15,583 nt of DNA from an uncultured Collinsella sp. (GTDB lineage: Bacteria > Actinomycetota > Coriobacteriia > Coriobacteriales > Coriobacteriaceae), in the NCBI GenBank assembly GCA_905209455.1, contig CAJLTA010000033.1, forward strand, positions 1 through 15,583. Reading direction: 5' to 3'. A model generated the notes under the pieces. It saw only the letters and a program-made list of their open reading frames with translations. It did no database searches and was not told where the DNA came from. Position 1 is the first letter of the stretch. Each line of letters begins with the position of its first letter. Position numbers and translations under genes: made by a program. Positions 6,911 to 14,051 of the stretch are shown piece by piece.

Positions 6911-7477
6911 ATGAATGAGATTTCCAACATACATGCGTTTGAAGACGAGGATTTTCTGCACGCCTGCTTTGTGTGGGGGATGGCCGTGCTCGGCGCATTT
7001 GCTGTGTGCTTGGTGCCGGTGTTTATGCTGATGGGCGGGCCTGCGGACTTGGATGCGGCTGACGCGGGCGGCTGGACCACGGTCTTGGGCTGGATAGTCG
7101 GCTTAGCTGCGGTTTCGGCGGCGTCATTTGCCGTGCACGAGCTGGTGCACGGTGTGTTTTTTAAGCTGCTGGCGCCTGCGGGCGCGCAGGTGACCTTTGG
7201 GGCGAATCGCGAGACGGCGATGATCTATGCCTGCGCCGAGGGCGTGGTGTATTCGCGCCGGCGGTACGTGGCAGTTTGCCTGGCGCCGACGGTTGTTGTG
7301 ACGACAGCGTTTGCCCTGGGGTTTGCGTTCTCGGGCTATCCGCTGCTGTGCTACCTGGCGGCCGGCTTGCATTTGTCGGGCTGTGTGGGCGACTGGTACT
7401 ACGTGCGAACCATTCTGCGCGATCGCCGCATTGTTGCCTGCGAGGACACGTCCTTCGGCGTGCGCTTTTTCGGGTGA
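6911..7477 (+). CDS. DUF3267-type membrane protein with zincin HELVH motif
   Basis: This 188-residue protein has four probable membrane helices (about residues 18-42, 55-75, 119-140 and 143-158). HELVH (76-80) at the end of the second helix is the zinc-binding HExxH of membrane zincin proteases, and SGCVGDWYY (156-164) after the fourth helix supplies a conserved Asp (D161), the arrangement seen in DUF3267 putative metallopeptidases. Substrate and function are unknown; the family call is from motif and topology. The start at 6911 lacks a Shine-Dalgarno sequence, but TATCCT at 6897-6902 would place transcription start almost at the ATG, so it may be leaderless. It is followed by queH after 10 bases, with the queH ribosome-binding site overlapping its stop codon, implying co-transcription. 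A functional link to queuosine is not implied by the sequence. Confidence 0.8.
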   Translation: MNEISNIHAFEDEDFLHACFVWGMAVLGAFAVCLVPVFMLMGGPADLDAADAGGWTTVLGWIVGLAAVSAASFAVHELVHGVFFKLLAPAGAQVTFGANRETAMIYACAEGVVYSRRRYVAVCLAPTVVVTTAFALGFAFSGYPLLCYLAAGLHLSGCVGDWYYVRTILRDRRIVACEDTSFGVRFFG

Positions 7478-7487
7478 GGAGATGTCG

Positions 7488-8063
7488 ATGAAGCCGTTGT
7501 TGTTGCACGCCTGCTGTGCGCCGTGCTCTCTTGAGCCGGTCCACCTGCTGCGCGAGGAGGGGTTTGAGCCCGCGATTTGCTGGACCAACCCCAATATTCA
7601 ACCGCGCGATGAATGGCAGCTCCGCTTGGACGAGCTGCGCCGGTGGTGTGCCGATGGCGACATCGAGCTCATCGAGGCAGGGGAGGACCGCGATCACTGG
7701 GAGACCGGCGTGGCACCGCTGGGTGCCGATCGGCCCCGTCGCTGTCGCGCGTGCTATGCCTTGCGCTTGGCCGAGGCGTGCCGCGTGGCCCAGGAGCGCG
7801 GGTTCGAATATGTGGGTACGACGCTCGCCGTCTCACCGTATCAGCTGTTCGATACCTGTAATGACGTGCTTGAGCGCTTGGCGGCGGCACATGGGCTCAC
7901 CCCGGTCATTCGCGATTTTCGCCCGTATTACCCCGAGGCGACACGCCGTTCGCGCGAGCTGGGCATGTATCGGCAGAACTACTGTGGTTGCCGTTTCTCG
8001 GCCGTCGAGGCAGCCATGGACCGCGCCCGCATCCGTGACGAGCGCAAAGCGTCCAAAAAGTAG
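7488..8063 (+). CDS. queH: Epoxyqueuosine reductase QueH (DUF208 family)
   Basis: QueH performs the last step of queuosine synthesis, reducing epoxyqueuosine in tRNA to queuosine; it is the non-orthologous replacement of QueG. The 191-residue protein carries the full family signature: LLHACCAPC (5-13) with C9, C10 and C13; RCRACYALRL (85-94) with C86 and C89; the TTLAVSPYQ block (111-119); and YRQNYCGC (161-168) with C166 and C168. These cysteines hold the iron-sulfur cluster and a further iron site in the family. I chose the ATG at 7488 rather than 7482 because GAGGAG (7476-7481) needs a spacer, giving six bases for 7488 and none for 7482. It follows the DUF3267 gene directly. Another queuosine gene, queA, lies about 6 kb away on the same strand, beyond the arginine island. 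No clear terminator follows before the convergent regulator gene. Confidence 0.95.
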   Translation: MKPLLLHACCAPCSLEPVHLLREEGFEPAICWTNPNIQPRDEWQLRLDELRRWCADGDIELIEAGEDRDHWETGVAPLGADRPRRCRACYALRLAEACRVAQERGFEYVGTTLAVSPYQLFDTCNDVLERLAAAHGLTPVIRDFRPYYPEATRRSRELGMYRQNYCGCRFSAVEAAMDRARIRDERKASKK

Positions 8064-8123
8064 TTCTTTTGAGCTGGGGCTTTGAGCTATCTGTGCGGTA
8101 CGGTCGTTTTTGGGAAAGTCGAT

Positions 8124-8780
8124 TTAATTAAGCGTGTGATCGTGGCTCGCTTGATACCAAACGACGACTCCTATGATTCTAATTCTCCGTTTGTTAAACA
8201 TCAGATCCGGACTTGCTGTTGCATATGAATGGGACGACAGCACAATCATGTCGTTTCCTTCTGCAAATCGCCTAATTACCGGTGTTTTACCGTCTGCGAG
8301 CGCCAATACAGCACAGCCGTTCCAAGGCTTTGCGGTGGTATCGACAAGTAGTAAGCTGCCGGGAGGGTAAATGCGGGACATTTCGTCACCTTTGATTTTA
8401 ACGAAAACGCTATGTGGGTGACGCTTAGCTACGTCTACAGGCGCGCAAGCATTTTGTTGGCTGTGCGTGATGCGGCGCTTTTGCGATTCGATATCGATGA
8501 CGGGAAATGCGCCCTCCATTACGTGGACAGCAGGGTCTTCGTCGGTGACGATTCTTTTATTTGCGAGCTTTACGGCCAAACCGTTTTCCTCGCCAACAAG
8601 TTCATCGCGGGTGCAACCGAAGAGCGCTTGTAACTTTTCAATATGGCGCTCACGGGGGGCATACCGACTTTTTTCCCAACGACAAACGGTCTCTTTAGAT
8701 ACCCCCAACATCTCTGCAAGTTGCGCCTGACCAAGATGCTCCATGGTGCGGAGTTTACGAATATTTGCCCCGAAGCCCAT
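8124..8780 (-). CDS. XRE-family regulator with LexA/S24-like domain lacking the autoprotease dyad
   Basis: This 218-residue protein has an N-terminal helix-turn-helix of the XRE/Cro type (residues 4-62; recognition region around AEMLGVSKETVCRWEKSRY) and a C-terminal S24/LexA fold (about 120-212). In LexA-like proteins the catalytic Ser lies in GDSM and a Lys in VKRL; here the first reads GDEM (131-134, E133 in place of Ser) and the second reads VIRRF (168-172, R170 in place of Lys). Self-cleavage is therefore unlikely, and the domain may bind a ligand or mediate dimerisation instead. The ATG at 8780 is preceded by AGAGGAT inside the end of arcA1, and the arcA1 stop lies 2 bases upstream, so the two are translationally coupled. 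The context points to a dedicated regulator of the arginine deiminase genes; no ArgR or ArcR gene is seen. The regulatory target is inferred. Confidence 0.85.
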   Translation of the reverse strand: MGFGANIRKLRTMEHLGQAQLAEMLGVSKETVCRWEKSRYAPRERHIEKLQALFGCTRDELVGEENGLAVKLANKRIVTDEDPAVHVMEGAFPVIDIESQKRRITHSQQNACAPVDVAKRHPHSVFVKIKGDEMSRIYPPGSLLLVDTTAKPWNGCAVLALADGKTPVIRRFAEGNDMIVLSSHSYATASPDLMFNKRRIRIIGVVVWYQASHDHTLN

Positions 8781-8782
8781 GG

Positions 8783-10033
8783 CTATAGATCCTCTCGCCA
8801 CAGAGGGAGGCATAGACAGTTTGTGCCACCATAGCCTTTGGTGAGCTCGTCAATGGATAACGGGAATAATTCCATTCCTGCTTTCTCAAGCGCTTCGTTG
8901 GTCCAAACGTTTTCTTCATATACGCATAGTTTTCCTGGCGAGAGCGCAAGGATAGACGTTGCGTTGTTCCGGCGCTCTCTTTCGTAGGCGGTTTGATTCC
9001 CGCCTCCGCAGTCAATTACTTTTATTGGTTCGCAACAGGCTGCAGAGAGTATTTCCGGAATCGTGCGATCGATAGGAGTGATCGTAAGGCCCTTTCCGGA
9101 TCGTTTTAGTTGAATGCTGTATGCATCAACGGCATTGCATATCTCACGATCGATGAGGAACGCGTCGTGATCAATTCTACTTATGAACGTATCGAGGTGG
9201 ATGCGCAGCCCGTCAGAGGGGACTCGAATCGCAATTAGCTCGGTGGTCTGGAATTTATTTGAGGTCAGGAGCTCTTTGGCAAGTGACTCGACGGCGGCGG
9301 GTTCAGTTCGGTCAGAGATTCCAACTAATATTGTCTTAGCACTGATAACAAGAATGTCTCCGCCTTCGATATGGTAACTACTCCTGTTCAAATCACATAC
9401 TGGGGTTTCTCCCATGATCTTGTGGTGGGTGAATATCTGCCGGTATAAGGCGACCTCACGATCACGCTCAGGCCAATACATATGATTTAGGATGATGCCG
9501 TCTCCGACTACCACGGCAGGATCACGAGTGAAAAAAAGCGTGTTGAGGGGATTGACCAAGAGCGAGGCGGGGTCAAATTGCTCGTGCACGAGCGCCTGTA
9601 GTGTTTCCGACTGGTTTGAACATAGCTCAGTGTCTCCAAAGCGAATGCCGTTGAGTACTATATTCACTAATTCCTGGGTGTTCTTAGCGTTCTCAAACAG
9701 CTGGGTTATTGTCTCGAGGAACTCTCTGCCTGTTGCCCCACTGCAACGGAGGTAGTCATCAATAAAATATTTAAGTGATTGGGGCTCAGTTTCAAGTGAG
9801 TCTTCGAGAAGGTCCCTAATTTCAATGGTTTCTACGCCATGCTTCTCAAGCAATTGAACCATGGAATCGTGCTCATATATTGCTTTGTCGAGGTCAAAAC
9901 GACCGCTCCATTTTCGCAGGGAGAAAACTTGGCTGAAGTCGGCATCAGGGTAGTTTTGTGTTTCAGCTCCTGGTCGATGGACAAGTACGGCTTTTAAATG
10001 ACCGATTTCATTTGTTATGTGTACGCCTTGCAT
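8783..10033 (-). CDS. arcA: Arginine deiminase paralogue 1
   Basis: Arginine deiminase hydrolyses arginine to citrulline and ammonia in the cytosol, the first step of the deiminase pathway. This 416-residue protein has normal length and the catalytic residues of the family: D171 in FFTRDP, E223 in HIEGGD, H279 and D281 in IHLDT, and nucleophile C406 in GGTNCLCLP. It is less canonical than the second copy at 11758: the loop before the nucleophile reads KGYGGTNC instead of RGRGGPRC, so the position five residues before the Cys, an active-site gating Arg in the Pseudomonas enzyme as I recall it, is Tyr401. The start at 10033 has AGGAGA with a five-base spacer. The regulator gene follows two bases after its stop. 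Codon use and GC are lower than in the flanking housekeeping genes. It is likely an active deiminase, but altered arginine specificity or a sensing role cannot be excluded. Confidence 0.92.
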   Translation of the reverse strand: MQGVHITNEIGHLKAVLVHRPGAETQNYPDADFSQVFSLRKWSGRFDLDKAIYEHDSMVQLLEKHGVETIEIRDLLEDSLETEPQSLKYFIDDYLRCSGATGREFLETITQLFENAKNTQELVNIVLNGIRFGDTELCSNQSETLQALVHEQFDPASLLVNPLNTLFFTRDPAVVVGDGIILNHMYWPERDREVALYRQIFTHHKIMGETPVCDLNRSSYHIEGGDILVISAKTILVGISDRTEPAAVESLAKELLTSNKFQTTELIAIRVPSDGLRIHLDTFISRIDHDAFLIDREICNAVDAYSIQLKRSGKGLTITPIDRTIPEILSAACCEPIKVIDCGGGNQTAYERERRNNATSILALSPGKLCVYEENVWTNEALEKAGMELFPLSIDELTKGYGGTNCLCLPLWREDL

Positions 10034-10058
10034 GTCTGTCTCCTGTCCTGCTGGTTTT

Positions 10059-10064
10059 TATATA
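10059..10064 (-). promoter_or_regulatory. Candidate -10 for arcA1
   Basis: TATATA sits 25 bases before the arcA1 start, giving a leader of roughly 18 bases that includes the ribosome-binding site. No good -35 lies 17 bases upstream, which would fit a promoter that needs an activator, but that is inference. Confidence 0.4.
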
Positions 10065-10116
10065 AGGCTAAGGCAGGTTCCTTGTTGTGTTGCGGAAAAG
10101 TTAAAAGACGTATGTA

Positions 10117-10164
10117 ATTGATAAATAACATCAATTTTAAATATCAGATTGATTAATAACGTCA
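10117..10164. promoter_or_regulatory. Tandem 17-bp direct repeats, candidate operator of the arginine regulator
   Basis: ATTGATAAATAACATCA (10117-10133) and ATTGATTAATAACGTCA (10148-10164) differ at two positions and are spaced 31 bases start to start, about three helical turns, so two bound proteins would lie on the same face of DNA. The first copy is also a dyad: AATTGAT and ATCAATT (10116-10122, 10130-10136) with a 7-base spacer; the second keeps TGAT and GTCA. The pair lies 84-131 bases before the arcA1 start. Binding by the adjacent XRE/LexA-like regulator is inferred from position. Confidence 0.6.
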
Positions 10165-10286
10165 CTTTAGCTGCCGTTCATAGGTGAAAAGCGACACGAT
10201 GGCGATGGTTGGCCGACCACCGCTGAGCAACCTCATACATTTATGGTGCCAGCTGGATAGATGGGAAATGGAATGAAGGAGGAGAT

Positions 10287-11729
10287 ATGGCAGCGGAAAG
10301 TTCGAAAGGCATCAAGCAGTTCAAGGTCCCGCACGTATATGCGATCATCTTTGCACTTATGGTCATCTTCGCTGTTCTCACGTGGATTGTTCCCTCTGGG
10401 TCCTATCAGCGTCAGGAGGTGAACGGTCGTGAAGTCACTGTCGCAGGTACGTATGAGCAGAGTGAAAAGACATATATTGACGAGGAAACCGGGGATGAAG
10501 TAGATCTCAGACAAGGCGTCTTCGATGTTCTTCAGGCTCCAACGCGCGGTATACAAGAGGCAATTGAGGTCGTTGCATTCATCTTGATTGTGGGCGGTTC
10601 GTTTCAGGTTATTACTAAAACGGGCGCTATCACGAGCGGAATGGGTCGTGTCGTTCGCCGCTTTAAGAACAAAGCCATTCTAATTATTCCTATTGCGATG
10701 GTTCTCTTTGCATTGGGCGGAACGAGCTTTGGCATGGCGGAAGAAACTCTCCCGTTCTTTGCGATCTTCATGCCAATTATGATGGCTATGGGCTTCGACT
10801 CGATGACGGCGTTCATGGTCGTGTTCGTTGGAGCGCGCACGGGTTACATCGCCTCAACGATTAATCCGTTTAATGCTCTCATTGCGCAAGGTATTCTTGG
10901 TATTCAGGGCAACCCCCAGCTGTGGCTGCGTATGATTGCCTGGGTTGTTTTGACCGCCGTTGCAATTACTTGGGTTGTCCTCTATGCACGAAGGGTAAAG
11001 AAGAACCCTGAGTCATCGATCACATTTGAGGATGATATCGCCAAGAAAGTCGAGTTCGCTGCCGATGAATCTGCCCTTGACGCGGAATTTACGGGTCGTC
11101 AAAAAGGCGTGCTTGCGGTATTTATCGCTGGAATGTGCCTTATCATCTGGGGACTTGTGACCCAGGGCTGGTATATGAACGAGATTTCTGCGGTCTTTTT
11201 GGCCATGGGCCTGTTGGCTGGTGTTATTGCGGGCTTTAGTCAGGACGTCATCGCTCAGGAATTTGTTGCGGGTATCGCTGACTTTGCTTTCTCGGCAATT
11301 GTCGTTGGACTTGCGCGTGGCATCCTTGTCATTGCCTCTGACGGCATGATCATTGATACCATCCTCAATGCGCTCGCTACTGGTCTGGGCGGCATCCCGG
11401 CGGTTCTCTTTACTACGCTTCTTTATGCGGTTGAGAACCTCCTGGCGATTCTGGTTCCCAGCTCATCTGGCCTTGCAGCACTGACCGCTCCCATTTTTGG
11501 ACCTTTGACCGAACTCATGGGCCTTAATCCCGAGGCTGCCGTGTGGGCTCTCTCCATGGGTAGCGCGACGATGTCTTTGATCTGTCCTACTAGCGCCATT
11601 CTTGTAGCGGGTTTGGGCGTGTGTAAGATCAAGCTTGGCCAGTGGTGGAAGACCGTTTGGAAATTCTTCTTGGTCGTGTCGCTCATCAATATCGTATTCG
11701 TAGCAATCTCGGGACTTATTGCCCTGTAG
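10287..11729 (+). CDS. YfcC-family basic amino acid antiporter (ArcD-like arginine/ornithine exchanger)
   Basis: This 480-residue polytopic membrane protein belongs to the YfcC family of the ion transporter superfamily; streptococcal ArcD is of this type. In this context it most likely exchanges external arginine for internal ornithine at the cytoplasmic membrane. Seen are about 11-12 hydrophobic segments (the first at residues 17-36, the last at 460-479), an extracytoplasmic hydrophilic loop at 38-80, the conserved GGTSFGMAEETLPF block (144-157), a TINPFN re-entrant-type block (191-196), a hydrophilic cytoplasmic loop at 235-272, and PSSSGLAALTAPI (391-403) in the second half, mirroring the first-half hairpin. 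The start follows AAGGAGGAG closely. It is the first gene of a plus-strand unit with arcA2 28 bases downstream and the carbamoyltransferase after that. Direction and substrate are inferred from neighbours. Confidence 0.9.
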   Translation: MAAESSKGIKQFKVPHVYAIIFALMVIFAVLTWIVPSGSYQRQEVNGREVTVAGTYEQSEKTYIDEETGDEVDLRQGVFDVLQAPTRGIQEAIEVVAFILIVGGSFQVITKTGAITSGMGRVVRRFKNKAILIIPIAMVLFALGGTSFGMAEETLPFFAIFMPIMMAMGFDSMTAFMVVFVGARTGYIASTINPFNALIAQGILGIQGNPQLWLRMIAWVVLTAVAITWVVLYARRVKKNPESSITFEDDIAKKVEFAADESALDAEFTGRQKGVLAVFIAGMCLIIWGLVTQGWYMNEISAVFLAMGLLAGVIAGFSQDVIAQEFVAGIADFAFSAIVVGLARGILVIASDGMIIDTILNALATGLGGIPAVLFTTLLYAVENLLAILVPSSSGLAALTAPIFGPLTELMGLNPEAAVWALSMGSATMSLICPTSAILVAGLGVCKIKLGQWWKTVWKFFLVVSLINIVFVAISGLIAL

Positions 11730-11757
11730 GTTTCATGGCTGAAATGGAGTAACGGGA

Positions 11758-13002
11758 ATGTCTAAAGGACTGAATGTACACAGCGAGATTGGTAAGCTCA
11801 AGAAAGTTGTGCTTCACCGCCCCGGTCGTGACCTTGTGAACGTAAAGGCAGAAGAGTTCGAGGATGTCTGGATTCACGACTGTTTCTATCTTGATGTGGC
11901 TCAAAAGGAGCATGATGCCTTTGCGGATCTTCTGAGGAGCGAAGGTGTTGAGGTTCTCTATATGGAGAAACTCGTTGCTGAAGCGCTGGATGCATGCCCC
12001 TCGGCTCGCGCTGAGTTTACCGATACATTTATGGCTGAGAGCGGGATTGTCAATCCTATGCTTGAGCAGGCTGTTCGTGAAAAGCTCGACGCTATTTCAG
12101 ATTCGTATCAGTTTGTACTTGAGGCTATGGGGGGGTATCGTTATCGTGACCTTGAGCTGCCTCGCGTCTCGACTACGCTTAGTATGATGGATAATGAGGA
12201 TGCGAAGCCCGATGATTTGGTGTTGAAGCCTCTTCCGAGTTCATATTTCTCTCGCGATCCTCTTGCTTCCGTGGGCAAAGGCGTTTTGCTTCACCATATG
12301 TATTGGAAACAGCGAGATCGTGAAGTGCCCTTCTATGAAGCGATTTTCAAATACCATCCCGATTATGCAGGGACTCCGATTTGGTACGACCATAAGAATC
12401 CCTGGCATATCGAGGGCGGTGATGTGCTTAACATTAACGCTCATACCTTGGCTATTGGAATTAGCCAGCGAACTGAGGCGGCTGCGATTGAGGAGCTTGC
12501 AAAGAATTTGTTCTGGGGATCTGGGAATTCTGAGATCGATACCGTTTACGCTATTAAAATCCCCAACGGCTATGCTTACATGCATCTTGACACCGTTTGC
12601 ACCATGGTGGATTTCGATAAGTTTACAGTTTATCCCGGTATTTTTGAGACCCTTCGTGTTTATCGTCTGACTCGTGGTGACTCTGAGGGAATGGTCGCTG
12701 TTCAAGAGATTGATGACACGCTTGAGCATATTCTTGAAATGGCTACTGGCGTGGAGAAGGTGCAGCTTATTGAGTGCGGTGCCGGCGATATGGTTGAGGC
12801 GTCTCGCGAGCAGTGGAACGACGGGTCGAACACTCTTGCCGTTGCTCCTGGTAAAGTCTGTGTTTACGAGCGCAATGTTGTCACAAATGATGAGCTCTAC
12901 AAGAACGGTTTGGAACTTTTGGTCGTTCCCTCCGAGGAACTGTCCCGCGGTCGTGGCGGCCCGCGCTGCATGAGCATGCCCTTCTGGCGCGAAGATATTT
13001 AG
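11758..13002 (+). CDS. arcA: Arginine deiminase paralogue 2 (canonical)
   Basis: This 414-residue enzyme converts arginine to citrulline and ammonia. All catalytic residues are in place: D167 in SRDP, E219 in HIEGGD, H276 and D278 in MHLDT, and nucleophile C404 in RGRGGPRCMSMP, with the gating Arg position (R399) kept. It starts MSKGLNVHSEIGKLKKVVLHRPG, the usual beginning of the family. GGAG upstream with a spacer of about ten bases supports the ATG at 11758. It lies between the antiporter and ornithine carbamoyltransferase genes, with gaps of 28 and 32 bases, so it is the operon's main deiminase. Codon use favours AT-ending codons such as GTT, CTT and GAT, different from the flanking GC-rich genes. 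It is clearly a distant paralogue of the arcA copy on the opposite strand, not a recent duplicate, since the two differ through most of the middle. Confidence 0.96.
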   Translation: MSKGLNVHSEIGKLKKVVLHRPGRDLVNVKAEEFEDVWIHDCFYLDVAQKEHDAFADLLRSEGVEVLYMEKLVAEALDACPSARAEFTDTFMAESGIVNPMLEQAVREKLDAISDSYQFVLEAMGGYRYRDLELPRVSTTLSMMDNEDAKPDDLVLKPLPSSYFSRDPLASVGKGVLLHHMYWKQRDREVPFYEAIFKYHPDYAGTPIWYDHKNPWHIEGGDVLNINAHTLAIGISQRTEAAAIEELAKNLFWGSGNSEIDTVYAIKIPNGYAYMHLDTVCTMVDFDKFTVYPGIFETLRVYRLTRGDSEGMVAVQEIDDTLEHILEMATGVEKVQLIECGAGDMVEASREQWNDGSNTLAVAPGKVCVYERNVVTNDELYKNGLELLVVPSEELSRGRGGPRCMSMPFWREDI

Positions 13003-13034
13003 TTGCAAATCCACTGTGATAGGAGATGGCGAAT

Positions 13035-14045
13035 ATGGGTGTTAATATCGCTGGGCGCAGTTTTCTGAAGCTGCTTGATTATACGACGGAAGAGATTGAG
13101 TATCTGCTTGAGCTTTCTGCTAACTTCAAAAGCATGAAGCGTGCCGGTGTTCCGCATAAATACCTTGAAGGCAAGAATATTGTTTTGTTATTTGAGAAGA
13201 CTTCCACGCGTACTCGCTGCGCCTTCGAAGTTGGTGCACTTGACCTTGGCATGGGTGTAGCTTATTTGGATCCGGGCTCGTCCCAGATGGGCAAAAAGGA
13301 GTCGATTGAGGACACGGCTCGCGTCCTTGGCCGCATGTATGACGGAATTGAATACCGCGGCTTTGAACAGGCGAAGGTTGAGGAGCTTGCTGCAAAAGCT
13401 GGGGTTCCCGTTTGGAATGGGCTGACTACTGAATTTCACCCGACTCAAGTGCTTGCCGATATTCTGACCATGCGTGAAGAGTTTGGAGAGATTAAGGGCA
13501 GGAAACTTACATTTTTTGGTAAGGCGGCCGGAAACGTCGCCGATTCGCTCATGGTTATTTGCGCTAAGCTCGGCATTAACTACTGTTCTTGCGGCCCAAT
13601 CGGGGGAAATTCGGAGGGGGCTACATCCTATGATCCTGAACTCCTTGCAGAATGTAGTCGTATTGCGGCCGAGCATGGATCGACGATTACCATTACAGAG
13701 GATATTGAGGAAGGCGCTCGTGATGCCGATGTAATTTACACGGATGTTTGGGTTGGCATGGGTCAGCCCGCAGAGCTGTGGGAAAGCCGCATTAAGCTCA
13801 TGTCGCCGTATCGTGTGACCGCTGAGGTGATGTCTATGGCAAAGCCCGAGACGATTTTCCTTCACTGCCTTCCGAGCTTCCACGATACTAATACTACTGT
13901 TGGTGCCGAAATTGCTGAGAAGTTTGGAGTCACCGAAATGGAAGTTACGGACGAGGTTTTTGAGTCCGATAAGTCTCGTGTTTTCCAAGAAGCGGAGAAT
14001 CGCATGCATACGATTAAGGCGGTGATGTACGCAACGCTTAAGTAG
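13035..14045 (+). CDS. arcB: Ornithine carbamoyltransferase, catabolic context
   Basis: In the deiminase pathway this cytosolic enzyme splits citrulline with phosphate into ornithine and carbamoyl phosphate. The 336-residue protein shows the carbamoyl-phosphate motif STRTR (57-61), HPTQ (135-138) and HCLP (277-280). Two ornithine-side loops are unusual: the SMG loop reads DVWVGMG (237-243, G241 in place of Ser), and the region usually written GDxRNNVxNSL reads GKAAGNVADSL (162-172). I chose the ATG at 13035, nine bases after AGGAG, because the ATG at 13026 abuts that site with no spacer; the protein then begins MGVNIAGRSFLKL as family members do. It is the last gene of the plus-strand arginine unit. 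A different amine acceptor cannot be ruled out, but the neighbouring arginine deiminase and antiporter favour ornithine. Confidence 0.93.
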   Translation: MGVNIAGRSFLKLLDYTTEEIEYLLELSANFKSMKRAGVPHKYLEGKNIVLLFEKTSTRTRCAFEVGALDLGMGVAYLDPGSSQMGKKESIEDTARVLGRMYDGIEYRGFEQAKVEELAAKAGVPVWNGLTTEFHPTQVLADILTMREEFGEIKGRKLTFFGKAAGNVADSLMVICAKLGINYCSCGPIGGNSEGATSYDPELLAECSRIAAEHGSTITITEDIEEGARDADVIYTDVWVGMGQPAELWESRIKLMSPYRVTAEVMSMAKPETIFLHCLPSFHDTNTTVGAEIAEKFGVTEMEVTDEVFESDKSRVFQEAENRMHTIKAVMYATLK

Positions 14046-14051
14046 CGGGGC

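Larger units (their letters stand above)
10034..10286. promoter_or_regulatory. Divergent control region of the two arginine deiminase units
   Basis: This 253-base AT-rich spacer separates arcA1 from the YfcC-type antiporter gene. It contains a TATATA -10 candidate for arcA1, two 17-bp direct repeats with dyad character, and the strong AAGGAGGAG ribosome-binding site of the antiporter gene. From 10165 to 10270 the sequence could form short stems (GGTTG with CAACC around 10207-10232), but I see no known riboswitch and could not place a convincing plus-strand promoter. Confidence 0.6.

Noticed and set aside
8064..8123. Intrinsic terminator between queH and the regulator gene
   Set aside because: Only short, AT-rich or 4-bp self-matches (AGCT repeats) are visible, with no stable stem followed by a T-run.
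10116..10136. FNR box
   Set aside because: TTGAT and ATCAA halves are present but separated by seven bases, not the four required for FNR; no Fnr/Crp gene is nearby.
12241..14009. Minus-strand open frames across arcA2 and arcB
   Set aside because: They are opposite to intact, motif-complete enzymes and have no ribosome-binding sites or family signatures.
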